The position numbers were made by a program, and so were the translations under genes. The notes under the pieces are model-generated. The model was given only the letters and a program-made list of their open reading frames with translations. It made no database searches and was not told the DNA's origin. From assembly GCA_903945605.1 (NCBI GenBank), contig CAJAWH010000071.1:1-34425 (forward strand): 34,425 nt of DNA. Direction: 5' to 3'. Positions 9,291 through 17,019 of this stretch are shown piece by piece. How positions within the stretch are numbered: the stretch's first letter is position 1; each line of letters starts with the position of its first letter. Origin of the DNA: an uncultured Methylococcaceae bacterium. GTDB taxonomy: Bacteria > Pseudomonadota > Gammaproteobacteria > Methylococcales > Methylomonadaceae.

Positions 9291-10634
9291 ATGATTGTCT
9301 TATGGACTGATGCACTGCTATTCCTGCTGTTTTTTACCTTGCTAGGCTTAGGCATCCATTTGCGCGGCAAAGCGCATTTGCAACGGCCTTTGCGGGCTAT
9401 TGCCGCGAGCAAAACCGCTATGGTGTCACTGGTGGTGTTAGTTTTTTTTGTGGCGATTGCTTTGCTGGATTCAGTCCATTTCAAACCGACCGAAGACAAA
9501 GGCCATGAAATTATCAGCCTGATTGATGACTGGGCAACACCGATCAGGACGCAGAGCGAAAAAACCTATTCGGCGCCGCTGGCCTTCTCCCTGTACGGTA
9601 AAGAAATGGTGACGCAAAATGATGGCTCGGTGCAATGGGCTTATCCCCGCCTAATGTTTGGCGGCCGGCATTTACAAGACCCGGAACACCAGCACGTAGC
9701 CGATGTGCTGCAAAAATCTTTGCAAGGCTTGGCTAAGGGGGCAACTTTAGGCGGCTTGCTGTTATTGGCGGCTTGGGGATTCGCCAAGTTCAAGCACCCC
9801 GCCTTACTGGACAACCCTACCGCCCGAACGGTATGCCTAGTGCTGTTCGGTTTGGTCACGCTGGCTTATGCCTTGGTTTATTTGTCCGGTTTCTATCATG
9901 TTTTTGGTACCGACAAAGTGGGCGAAGATGTTTTTTACCAAACCATCAAAAGCATCCGCACCGGCATGGTCATCGGCACCCTAACGACACTAATCATGTT
10001 GCCTATGGCGATTGTGTTTGGTATTTTGGCGGGTTTTTTCCGTGGTTGGGTGGATGATGTCATCCAATACCTGTACACCACGCTTAACGCCATACCCAGT
10101 GTGTTGTTGATTGCCGCCTCCATTTTGGTGGTGCAAATTTATATGGCGAACCATGAAGCAGCCTTTACCAGCGTGGTGATGCGCTCGGATTTACGCCTGT
10201 TGTTTTTGTGCCTGATTTTGGGCGTGACCAATTGGACAGGCTTATGCCGGCTGTTGCGGGCCGAAACCCTGAAGCTTAGGGAAATGGAATATGTGCAGGC
10301 CGCGCAAGCATTGGGGGTCAGCCAAGGCACAATATTAATCCGCCACATCTTGCCCAATGTGATGCATATTGTGCTGATTTCGGTGGTGTTGGATTTTAGC
10401 GCCTTGGTGCTGGCAGAAGCGGTGTTGTCCTATATCAATATTGGTGTTGACCCAACCACTTATAGCTGGGGCAATATGATTAACGGTGCGCGGCTGGAAA
10501 TGGCGCGAGAGCCTGTGGTGTGGTGGTCGTTATCCGCTGCATTTGTGTTCATGTTCGCCTTGGTGCTGGCAGCCAACCTGTTTGCCGACGTGGTGCAAAA
10601 TGCCTTTGACCCTAGACGGGTGGTGCGCGAGTAA
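9291..10634 (+). CDS. OppC/DppC/YejE-like ABC transporter permease, orphan
   Basis: The 447-aa protein has an N-terminal membrane helix, a second helix around 40-60, and a periplasmic loop with VFGTDKVGEDVFYQTIKSIRT, the typical entry to a BPD_transp_1 permease domain (about 205-440). The EAA-loop LREMEYVQAAQALGVSQGTILIRHILPN contacts the ATPase partner. Such permeases import di- or oligopeptides, or microcin C in the Yej branch, together with a second permease, an ATPase and a binding protein. None of these partners lies nearby, so it is either an orphan that works with distant subunits or the product of rearrangement. The ATG is preceded by CCCAGG. Confidence 0.85.
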   Translation: MIVLWTDALLFLLFFTLLGLGIHLRGKAHLQRPLRAIAASKTAMVSLVVLVFFVAIALLDSVHFKPTEDKGHEIISLIDDWATPIRTQSEKTYSAPLAFSLYGKEMVTQNDGSVQWAYPRLMFGGRHLQDPEHQHVADVLQKSLQGLAKGATLGGLLLLAAWGFAKFKHPALLDNPTARTVCLVLFGLVTLAYALVYLSGFYHVFGTDKVGEDVFYQTIKSIRTGMVIGTLTTLIMLPMAIVFGILAGFFRGWVDDVIQYLYTTLNAIPSVLLIAASILVVQIYMANHEAAFTSVVMRSDLRLLFLCLILGVTNWTGLCRLLRAETLKLREMEYVQAAQALGVSQGTILIRHILPNVMHIVLISVVLDFSALVLAEAVLSYINIGVDPTTYSWGNMINGARLEMAREPVVWWSLSAAFVFMFALVLAANLFADVVQNAFDPRRVVRE

Positions 10635-10744
10635 GTGCCGGGCTTAACTGGGCCAAACGGGCGAAGCGTTTTCAACCCCAAGCGTGATATTGATAATAGC
10701 CTGCCAATTCGGTATATTGGCTTAAAATTTTTAGCGTTAAACTT

Positions 10745-10940
10745 ATGAATATGCATTTACAAAACTGGTTAGATGGGATAAAAAAAGCCTTGGTGCTATA
10801 TCCAGAGCAAGATTATACCTTCCACAGCGCGGCGATTTTTCTAAAGATACCGCCTCATTACGCAGCGATGCGGCTAAGGTCGGCAAAGGCTTGCGTAATA
10901 ACGTGACTAAAAATGGCAAAATCAACCCACGCATCCGTTA
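10745..10940 (+). pseudogene. Frameshifted small conserved-looking ORF upstream of DUF2335-like gene
   Basis: From the ATG at 10745 the frame reads MNMHLQNWLDGIKKALVLYPEQDY. After about 10830 the sensible reading moves to another frame: GDFSKDTASLRSDAAKVGKG, then LRNNVTKNGKINPRIR, ending at the TAA at 10938-10940. The phase difference fits a one-base deletion (or two-base insertion) near 10815-10830. The rejoined product would be about 65 aa, basic and without membrane helices. It overlaps the start of the next, also broken, gene by 28 bases, as in a translationally coupled pair. I infer an original gene; its function is unknown. A real single-read error here cannot be excluded. Confidence 0.5.
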
Positions 10941-11284
10941 AAAGCCGGTACGGTGATCTGATCGTCCAGCAGCATGAATCTGATAACCCCATCATCCCCG
11001 TCCAACAAATCGAACAATTCCATCACTTCCGTCCAGACCGTGTAGACTAGATATTTGAGCAAACCCAAGCCGAAGCCGAATATCGCCGGAAAGAAACCCA
11101 ACGGGTCAATACGTTCATTTTTATCGAACGGCTGATTGGCTTATCTGGCATTGGCGGTAGTGTTTACGCGGCTGTACATGGGCAGCCTGAAGCGGGCGGC
11201 ACAATAGCTGGGCTTGCCATCACAGGCCTGGCTACGGTTTTTTTGACCGGACGTGCTAAAAAACCAACTAATGACACCCCCTAA
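10913..11284 (+). pseudogene. DUF2335-like membrane protein gene with an internal TAG stop
   Basis: The frame from the ATG at 10913 reads MAKSTHASVKSRYGDLIVQQ, then IIPVQQIEQFHHFRPDRVD, and hits TAG at 11048-11050. Past the stop the same frame stays open to the TAA at 11282-11284: IFEQTQAEAEYRRKETQRVN, then IERLIGLSGIGGSVYAAV and AGGTIAGLAITGLATVFLTGR. Two C-terminal hydrophobic helices after a charged helix with E-x-E-x-x-R-R are the DUF2335 (PF10097) pattern. The stop is one base from CAG, so a single C-to-T change explains it. No good internal start follows, so the protein is probably not made intact. DUF2335 function is unknown. Confidence 0.65.
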
Positions 11285-11367
11285 AACAGCAAGCGTCATT
11301 GCAGCAAAATGGCCTAGTTTGTATCAAACTGCCCACCCCATTAAACCGCTTGTTTTAGCCTGTATTC

Positions 11368-13371
11368 ATGTCCAAACTCAACCCCCAACAACTCGCCGCC
11401 GTCAAAACCATCGACCATCCCTTGCTGGTGCTGGCGGGGGCTGGCAGCGGCAAAACCCGGGTGATCACCGAAAAAATAGCTTGGCTGGTCAAGCAAGGCA
11501 CACCGGCACGGCATATTGCCGCCGTCACCTTCACCAACAAAGCGGCGCGGGAGATGAAAAACCGCGTGTCCAAATTGCTGGATAGCCAACAAAGCCGGGG
11601 CTTGCGGGTGTCCACTTTCCACTCTTTGGGGCTGGATATTTTAAAGGCCGAAAGCAAAACCTTAGGCTACAAATCTGGGCTAACACTGTTTGATGAGCAA
11701 GACAAAGCCACGCTGTTGCGTAACTTAGTCAGCCACGGGGCTAAAGGTTGTGACAGCGACAATATCGACCAATACGCGCAACAAATCGGCCAATGGAAAA
11801 ACGCATTTATCACGCCTGAACAGGCCGCTGCTTACGCCAACGCCGAACAATACCCTATAGCCCAGCTTTATGCCGACTATATCCGCAATTTGAAAGCTTA
11901 CAATGCGGTGGATTTTGATGACCTGATCCTGCTGCCGGTGTTGCTGTTCCAACAACACCCGGCGGTACTAGAAAAATGGCAGAACAAAATCCGTTATTTA
12001 TTGGTGGATGAATACCAAGACACCAACACCACCCAATACCAATTGGTCAAGCTGATTGCCGGAAACTTAGGGCGATTCACCGTAGTGGGTGACGATGACC
12101 AGTCCATTTATGCCTGGCGCGGGGCGCAACCGGAAAACCTTGCCCAACTGCAAAAAGACTTTACCCGCTTGCAAGTGATTAAGCTGGAACAAAATTACCG
12201 CTCGACCGGACGCATCCTAAAAGTTGCCAACCAACTGATCGCCAACAACCCGCACACCTTCGAGAAAAAATTGTGGAGCCAGTTGGGTTATGGTGATGCC
12301 TTGAGGGTGTTAAGCCACAAAGACGAAAACGCCGAAGCCCAGCAAATTGTCTCGGAAATCATCCATCATAAATTCCGCACCGCCAGCCATTACCAAGACT
12401 ACGCCATCCTGTACCGAGGCAACCACCAATCACGGTTGTTTGAAAAAAGCCTGCGCGAAAACAATGTCCCTTATTTTATCAGCGGCAGCACGTCATTTTT
12501 TGCTTTGGCGGAAATTAAAGACGTGCTGGGTTATCTGCGCCTGTTTGTAAACCCTGATGATGATGCCGCTTATTTGCGCATCATCAACACACCACGCCGG
12601 GAAATCGGCCCGACCACCTTGGAAAAGCTGGGGGCTTACGCCAACAAGCGGCATATTAGCCTGTTTGCCGCCAGCAATGAGCTAGGTTTGACACAAACGC
12701 TATCCGAAAAGGCCAGCCAGCGGCTTAACAAATTCCACGACTGGGTGCTGGAAACCACCCAACGCATCGGACAAGGCGACACGTTTGCTGTGATTGAGCA
12801 GGTTATTGACCACATAGGCTACCCGCAATATTTGCGTGAAGAAAGCAAAAGCAAGGAATCGGCAGAACGCAAACTAAGAAATGTCACAGATTTGGTTGCT
12901 TGGCTTAAACGCATTGCCGAAAAAGAGGGCGGAACAGCTATGCCGTTAGATGAACTGGTCGCCAAGATCATGCTGATGGATATTTTAGAACGCGCCGAAG
13001 AAGACAACAGCAGCGACCAAGTCAGCCTGATGACTTTGCACGCCGCCAAGGGCCTGGAATTTCCGCATGTGTTCCTGATTGGCATGGAAGAAAATCTGTT
13101 GCCGCACCAAAACAGCATAGAAACCGACAACATAGAAGAAGAGCGTAGGCTTGCTTATGTGGGCATCACCCGCGCCCAACGCAGCCTGACCTTTAGCTAT
13201 TGCACGCACCGCAAACGCTACGGCGAAATCAGCGAATGCGAACCCAGCCGCTTTTTAAGCGAGCTGCCGGAAGAGGACTTGGAATGGGTCAACAAAAAAC
13301 AATTGCCGCCCGAAGTGCTGAAAGAACGCGGCAAAGCCAGCCTGGCCCATTTAAAAACAATGCTATCGTAA
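11368..13371 (+). CDS. rep: ATP-dependent DNA helicase Rep (UvrD/Rep superfamily 1A)
   Basis: The 667-aa protein has the length and motifs of Rep. LNPQQLAAV is the Q-motif, AGAGSGKT (23-30) is Walker A, TFTNKAAREM is motif Ia, LLVDEYQDTN is motif II, VGDDDQSIYAWRGA is motif III, LEQNYRST is motif IV, SLMTLHAAKGLEF is motif V and EERRLAYVGITRAQ is motif VI. Rep unwinds DNA 3' to 5', helps replication forks pass obstacles and supports restart. The end (LEWVNKKQLPPEV then RGKASLAHLKTML) resembles Rep rather than UvrD. The gene sits alone, with tRNA-Arg 33 bases downstream on the same strand. Confidence 0.95.
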   Translation: MSKLNPQQLAAVKTIDHPLLVLAGAGSGKTRVITEKIAWLVKQGTPARHIAAVTFTNKAAREMKNRVSKLLDSQQSRGLRVSTFHSLGLDILKAESKTLGYKSGLTLFDEQDKATLLRNLVSHGAKGCDSDNIDQYAQQIGQWKNAFITPEQAAAYANAEQYPIAQLYADYIRNLKAYNAVDFDDLILLPVLLFQQHPAVLEKWQNKIRYLLVDEYQDTNTTQYQLVKLIAGNLGRFTVVGDDDQSIYAWRGAQPENLAQLQKDFTRLQVIKLEQNYRSTGRILKVANQLIANNPHTFEKKLWSQLGYGDALRVLSHKDENAEAQQIVSEIIHHKFRTASHYQDYAILYRGNHQSRLFEKSLRENNVPYFISGSTSFFALAEIKDVLGYLRLFVNPDDDAAYLRIINTPRREIGPTTLEKLGAYANKRHISLFAASNELGLTQTLSEKASQRLNKFHDWVLETTQRIGQGDTFAVIEQVIDHIGYPQYLREESKSKESAERKLRNVTDLVAWLKRIAEKEGGTAMPLDELVAKIMLMDILERAEEDNSSDQVSLMTLHAAKGLEFPHVFLIGMEENLLPHQNSIETDNIEEERRLAYVGITRAQRSLTFSYCTHRKRYGEISECEPSRFLSELPEEDLEWVNKKQLPPEVLKERGKASLAHLKTMLS

Positions 13372-13388
13372 TTGTCCAATAACATTGC

Positions 13389-13394
13389 TATAAT
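13389..13394 (+). promoter_or_regulatory. Candidate -10 box for tRNA-Arg
   Basis: TATAAT, a perfect -10 hexamer, lies ten bases before the tRNA 5' end. No good -35 was found at 16-18 bases upstream, so this is a partial promoter call. Confidence 0.5.
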
Positions 13395-13404
13395 ATCCGG
13401 CTAC

Positions 13405-13481
13405 GCGCCCGTAGCTCAGCTGGATAGAGCGCAGCCCTCCGGAGGCTGAGGTCAGAGGTTCGAATCCTCTCGGGCGCGCCA
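13405..13481 (+). tRNA. tRNA-Arg (anticodon CCG)
   Basis: This is a 77-base cloverleaf. The acceptor stem is GCGCCCG (13405-13411) paired with CGGGCGC (13471-13477), with discriminator G and an encoded CCA (13479-13481). The D-arm contains TAGCTCAGCTGGATAGAGC. The anticodon stem is CAGCC/GGCTG around loop CTCCGGA, giving anticodon CCG (13439-13441), which reads Arg CGG. The T-arm has GGTTCGAATCC. It follows rep on the same strand. The stretch after it to about 17 kb is accessory in character, so it could be an island insertion site, but I found no second copy of the tRNA 3' end in the window. Confidence 0.97.
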
Positions 13482-13914
13482 AATCCCCCTTAAGCGGCTG
13501 ATATAAAATCAAGACCGCCCTGCAAGACAGTGGCCGAAAGACAGGCCTTCAGCAAGGCCCGGCGAGTCCAATATCACGGCAAACCTATTGGCGGCGGGTG
13601 ACGCATAAATTACTTGCCATCATAAAAAAGCCTCAATCAATAGCCATTTTTATACAACACATTTGTTTTGCAATGTGTCCGGAAAAGTGTTGGCACATCA
13701 ATTAAAATAAATTAGAATCAGGGTGTTATATTGGTCAGCTGAGCATCTTTTGGAGAAAATGGCGGATAGCTTGATTGTAGGCGGCCATTATTACACAACC
13801 GGCTGACAAACTGTTGCGTCAAGCGCTTCAGTTCGGGTTATCATTAAGCAACTTAATGGAATGACACTGTGCCACCAATAAAAATTATTAGGTTTTAAAA
13901 ACCAAGGGGAAGTG
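13482..13914. other. Intergenic stretch between tRNA-Arg and a small membrane protein
   Basis: About 430 bases without a convincing gene. It contains a short block at about 13573-13625 that partly resembles the core of a c-di-GMP-I riboswitch (CACGGCAAACC then GGGTGACGCA), but without clear paired stems. A perfect 7-bp hairpin (CATTAAG, CAA, CTTAATG) lies at 13842-13858, about 55 bases upstream of the next gene. AAGGGGA at 13904-13910 is the Shine-Dalgarno of the next gene. Confidence 0.4.
13842..13858. repeat. Perfect 7-bp inverted repeat, possible operator
   Basis: CATTAAG and CTTAATG flank CAA, forming a 17-base dyad about 57 bases before the ATG of the membrane-anchored protein. The position fits an operator. 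No T-run follows, so it is not a terminator. Confidence 0.4.
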
Positions 13915-14406
13915 ATGATTGAAATATTATTTGTAATGTCAATTATGTTTGTGGCTTATGTGGCACATTCTGTTTACAGCAGTTCTCAAAATAACGCGTC
14001 ATCACCTTCCCCAACAGCCAAACCAGAAACAGCCGACCCCGTAGGGCAAATGTCCGCACCCCTAGCCGCCGCGATCCCCCCAATAAAACCTAAGCAACCC
14101 GCCACCTTTGTTAAAGCAAAAAAACCAAGCCCAACAAAAGCAAAAGCCAAAACCCCCGTCCCTGCGCCGTCTCCGGCCCTAGCGGTGCAAGCCTTGGCCA
14201 AAGGCACTGTCCGCGACCCGTTATCGGGCGAAGTGGCCAGCATAACCAGCAATTACCGTTTCACTAAGCGTTGGATAAAAGAGGCCTTAGTGGCTGAGGG
14301 ATTACTGGACAAAGTCTATACAAACAAAGACCTTAATCCAGAAGCCGAAGCGGTTATCAAAGCCGCCATGGCGCAATTGGCAAGCATGGAAAAATATCAG
14401 GGCTGA
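13915..14406 (+). CDS. Small membrane-anchored protein with Pro/Ala/Lys-rich linker, function unknown
   Basis: I start at the ATG at 13915 (163 aa) rather than the GTG at 13912, because AAGGGGA ends four bases before this ATG and only one base before the GTG. Residues 1-21 are a hydrophobic anchor (MIEILFVMSIMFVAYVAHSVY). Residues about 22-90 are a low-complexity linker rich in P, A, K and S. Residues about 90-163 look folded, with ALAKGTVRDPLSGEVAS, then TSNYRFTKRWIKEALVAEG and LNPEAEAVIKAAMAQLASMEK, predicted mostly helical. I do not recognise the family. It has no operon partner. Confidence 0.7.
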   Translation: MIEILFVMSIMFVAYVAHSVYSSSQNNASSPSPTAKPETADPVGQMSAPLAAAIPPIKPKQPATFVKAKKPSPTKAKAKTPVPAPSPALAVQALAKGTVRDPLSGEVASITSNYRFTKRWIKEALVAEGLLDKVYTNKDLNPEAEAVIKAAMAQLASMEKYQG

Positions 14407-14438
14407 TAGACGGAAAAATTTATCAGTGCCGGTTCAGC

Positions 14439-14678
14439 TCAAATTAGCTCATCACCATTCATCGGTTGTGTATCAGGGCTGGCGTTGAGCCAAACATCAA
14501 AAGCATCGGTATCTGCTCGAGAATGCCGCTCACTGAAATAGGCTTCGGTTTTTAATGCAGAAACCTTTTCGGCAATGGCCATGACGAAAAATTGGTTCAT
14601 TGATACATGCTCCTCTGCCGCGACTTTGCGGGCATAAGTAAAAAGGGATTCGGGAACACGCAGTGCATAGTTAGCCAT
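14439..14678 (-). CDS. Ribbon-helix-helix (HicB/CopG-like) antitoxin
   Basis: The 79-aa protein starts MANYALRVPESLFTYARKVAAEEHVSMNQFFVMAIAEKV. This is the short beta-strand plus two-helix RHH pattern, with N-Q-F-F in place of the common N-Q-F-I. RHH antitoxins bind DNA as dimers through the strand and usually neutralise the partner toxin with the C-terminal tail, here acidic (DTDAFDVWL to GDELI). It overlaps the upstream PIN gene by one base (TGATG), a clear sign of coupled translation. It probably represses its own operon; the palindrome at 15219-15236 is a candidate site. Confidence 0.8.
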   Translation of the reverse strand: MANYALRVPESLFTYARKVAAEEHVSMNQFFVMAIAEKVSALKTEAYFSERHSRADTDAFDVWLNASPDTQPMNGDELI

Positions 14679-15115
14679 CAGTTTTTCTCCTTTTGCAGTT
14701 GGCGCAGAAATACGCCTGGGGTTGACAGTGCCAGCCGAAAATGGCTGGCGGGGGTAAAATCTGCACTATTTAAGGTTACCAACAGATCAGCACGACCATT
14801 TAACGCGGTTTCAAGCACCATCTCATCGGCAGGGTCACGCAATTGTGGACGCCAAAGGTAATGCAGATGCACGGGTTCAATAAACAACGAAAGTGCATCC
14901 AGAAAAGCATCCGTCGATGCAACAGTTCGCTCACTGACACATAGGTGCTCCGGTCGTTTCAATACAGCCTCGTACTCCAGCATCAGTGGCACTGAAGCCA
15001 ATGCTATAAATTGACTCTTTTTTAATGCCAATAGCAGGGCAAATGAAGCACCGTTCCGGCTTCTGGATGCGGCAACTAACACATTGGTATCCAAAACAAC
15101 ACGATGCTTTTTCAT
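14678..15115 (-). CDS. PIN-domain toxin (COG1569-like ribonuclease)
   Basis: I start at 15115 (MKKHRVVLDTNVLVAASRSR, 145 aa). An upstream start at 15163 would add 16 residues before the domain. LDTNVLV carries the first PIN acidic residue (Asp9), VLKRPEHL the middle part, and LRDPADEMVLETAL and LLVTLNSADF the later acidic residues. PIN toxins are Mg2+-dependent RNases that cut tRNA, rRNA or mRNA. The family sometimes has N instead of D in the VTxNxxDF motif, as here. The gene precedes its antitoxin on the minus strand, the reverse of the usual order. Confidence 0.85.
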   Translation of the reverse strand: MKKHRVVLDTNVLVAASRSRNGASFALLLALKKSQFIALASVPLMLEYEAVLKRPEHLCVSERTVASTDAFLDALSLFIEPVHLHYLWRPQLRDPADEMVLETALNGRADLLVTLNSADFTPASHFRLALSTPGVFLRQLQKEKN

Positions 15116-15218
15116 ATCATATAGAATATTACCTTGTTTATGGAAGTCAAGGCGATTTATCATTTCAAGCGGATATGCTTGCGGACGGCCATGTCAGTTC
15201 TTATACTTAATGAAAAAA

Positions 15219-15236
15219 ATTTCACAATTGTGAAAT
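15219..15236. promoter_or_regulatory. Perfect 18-bp palindrome between divergent genes
   Basis: ATTTCACAATTGTGAAAT is its own reverse complement over 18 bases. It lies about 100 bases upstream of the PIN toxin ATG and 185 bases upstream of the DUF3800-like gene, in AT-rich sequence. This is a strong operator candidate, perhaps for the RHH antitoxin. Confidence 0.55.
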
Positions 15237-15420
15237 GAAATCTCAAAATTTATAAAATGTGTGTTGGATGATTAGCTTGCTCACTCTGGTTAAAAGTAGT
15301 TGTGTAAGCAACGAAGTCGTATCCCTGCTAACGCTTGCCAGTGACACTGCGAGAATTTAGGTTCTTGCCTACCAGGTACGACATGTAGATGATATCCTCA
15401 AAATTGATAAAGGTTTATAA

Positions 15421-16584
15421 ATGAGTGAAGAGCAGCTAAATCCCATCATCCTGAATGCGGAGGAACTTAGAGCAGGCGCGCTCTTAAATATCTTTGCGGG
15501 GCACCCCCTCTACGGGCTAGACGAAGAATATGCTTTCTTCTACGACGAAACCAACAACATCCGCAAGTTCTGGATCAGGGATGATGGTTTCAACGAGCGG
15601 CCCAAGAACTTTGTCTTAGGAGGAATTGTCCACAAAAAGTCCGAGCCATTGACCGGATTTGATGAGCTGGTCAAGTCGCTGAACATCCAAAAATCCGCCA
15701 AGGAAATCAAGTTCAATCAGCTTGCCACGGGTAGCTATCTCGGCGTGCTGCACTCCAAGAAGATAAAGACGCTTTTGGAGTGGCTGATTGCCAATGGGGT
15801 GTTCATCCACTACACCAACTTCAATCCCCTCTATTGGTCACTGGTGGACATTGTGGATTCGCTCTGGGAAGAACCCGAGCTGCGCCAGTACATGCCGTAT
15901 ACCATGCACATCAAGAGCGAGCTATTCAACCTTGCCAATGCAGACTTAGATCGATTGGTGCTAATTCTTAAAAAATATCGGTTTCCAAATGTCCAGCGAA
16001 ATGCAAGCTCTGCATTCATGACGGAATTTTCTAGTTTTCTTGAATCAGTTTCCAAGAAGCAACAATCTGACATCAGCGAACTGGTTATATACATGATACG
16101 CAAAGCTGCAAACCTTCCAGAGTTGCCTTTCATCATGGACAATAAGGATGACGTGCTCATTGGTAGCTTCAAAGGTCTATTTCTACGACCCTTGTACATC
16201 TACCCAACAAGTTTTCATACGTTTGACAACGAAACCGAAGTTCAGGAGGCATTGGGGAACACTCAGGTTGAATATAAGGGACGGTTCGTCAAATATTCCT
16301 TCGTGGAATCTCGAGATTTCATAGAGATTCAATTGTCGGATGGTATCTGTGGATTACTGGGCAGACACTTCAATTTCTTGGAGGAGCATTCTGTTGAGGA
16401 GCTGATTAATATTAGACAAAATCTCGAGCCTGTCCAAAGTCAGACTCTTTCATTGCTCAGCAAGCTTATAGTCAACTCCGACACTCAAAGCAATGGATTC
16501 ATGCACCGAATCTCTCCAATGGACAGTGACTACAAGAATGACTACTTCTTGCATAACCTTCCGTTACCCGACCATCTGATTTGA
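15421..16584 (+). CDS. DUF3800-like protein (putative RNase H-like nuclease fold)
   Basis: The 387-aa protein opens with acidic and polar sequence. Then comes YAFFYDETNNIRKFWI (about 37-52), followed by NFVLGGIVHKKSEP and SAKEIKFNQLATGSYLGVL. A Y-x-DE-(S/T) strand followed by G-G-I-V-x-K and E-(I/L)-K-(W/F) is typical of DUF3800, a family often found near phage, defence and mobile genes. The middle is helical (LFNLANADLDRLVLILKKYRFP), and the C-terminal third (FKGLFLRPLYIYPT, VEYKGRFVKYSFVESRDF, EIQLSDGICGLLGRHF) is mixed. Its codon use is plainer and more AT-rich than its neighbours, suggesting transfer. It stands alone between a toxin-antitoxin pair and sucCD. Confidence 0.65.
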   Translation: MSEEQLNPIILNAEELRAGALLNIFAGHPLYGLDEEYAFFYDETNNIRKFWIRDDGFNERPKNFVLGGIVHKKSEPLTGFDELVKSLNIQKSAKEIKFNQLATGSYLGVLHSKKIKTLLEWLIANGVFIHYTNFNPLYWSLVDIVDSLWEEPELRQYMPYTMHIKSELFNLANADLDRLVLILKKYRFPNVQRNASSAFMTEFSSFLESVSKKQQSDISELVIYMIRKAANLPELPFIMDNKDDVLIGSFKGLFLRPLYIYPTSFHTFDNETEVQEALGNTQVEYKGRFVKYSFVESRDFIEIQLSDGICGLLGRHFNFLEEHSVEELINIRQNLEPVQSQTLSLLSKLIVNSDTQSNGFMHRISPMDSDYKNDYFLHNLPLPDHLI

Positions 16585-17019
16585 CATTGCCATGAAGGGC
16601 AGGGCTTCACGCATGCCTACTGGTCGACGATCAGCTCCGACGTTAAGTTGCACCTTTTCTCCGTGCGCGATTGTTCTACAACGGGGTGATACAAGACGAT
16701 CATGTTGCCAACCAAATCTTGAATGTCGCACTTTGGCCGTTCTTGCGGCAGTACAGATTTCACTAAATATGAGATTTGTTAAGGAAGCTAAAATCTCATA
16801 ATTTCTGTAACTGATCGAATTTTATGGTAGCCAGTTTTTCATGAATTATGAGAACCGACAAGCCACCAGGCCATATCGGCAGCCAATAATTTAGCATGGT
16901 ATTTTGCTTAAACTTCGATAGAATAACCGCACTTTATACCCTCTTTATGCGTTGCCATAACGCTTATTTTGCCCACCAACCCCATCCCGTATGACTTACT
17001 GGACTATCTGGAGCAGTTA
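16585..17019. other. Gene-free stretch between DUF3800-like gene and sucC
   Basis: About 435 bases. The only short frame (16592-16801) is unlikely to be a gene: it is Cys/Arg-rich and has no ribosome binding site. A 10-bp perfect inverted repeat lies at 16768-16800. The sucC promoter should be in the last 200 bases, where TAGAAT at 16919-16924 is a weak -10 candidate without a good -35. Nothing else was seen. Confidence 0.4.
16768..16800. repeat. 10-bp perfect inverted repeat
   Basis: TATGAGATTT (16768-16777) and AAATCTCATA (16791-16800) flank a 13-base loop. There is no T-run after it, so it does not look like a terminator. It may mark an insertion scar or a binding site. Confidence 0.45.

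Noticed and set aside
10743-10934. Minus-strand 63-codon frame opposite the frameshifted ORF
   Set aside because: The plus strand has two well-formed coding pieces. The minus frame is a by-product.
13405-13481. tRNA-Arg as an integration site with attL/attR
   Set aside because: No second copy of the tRNA 3' end and no integrase found in the window.
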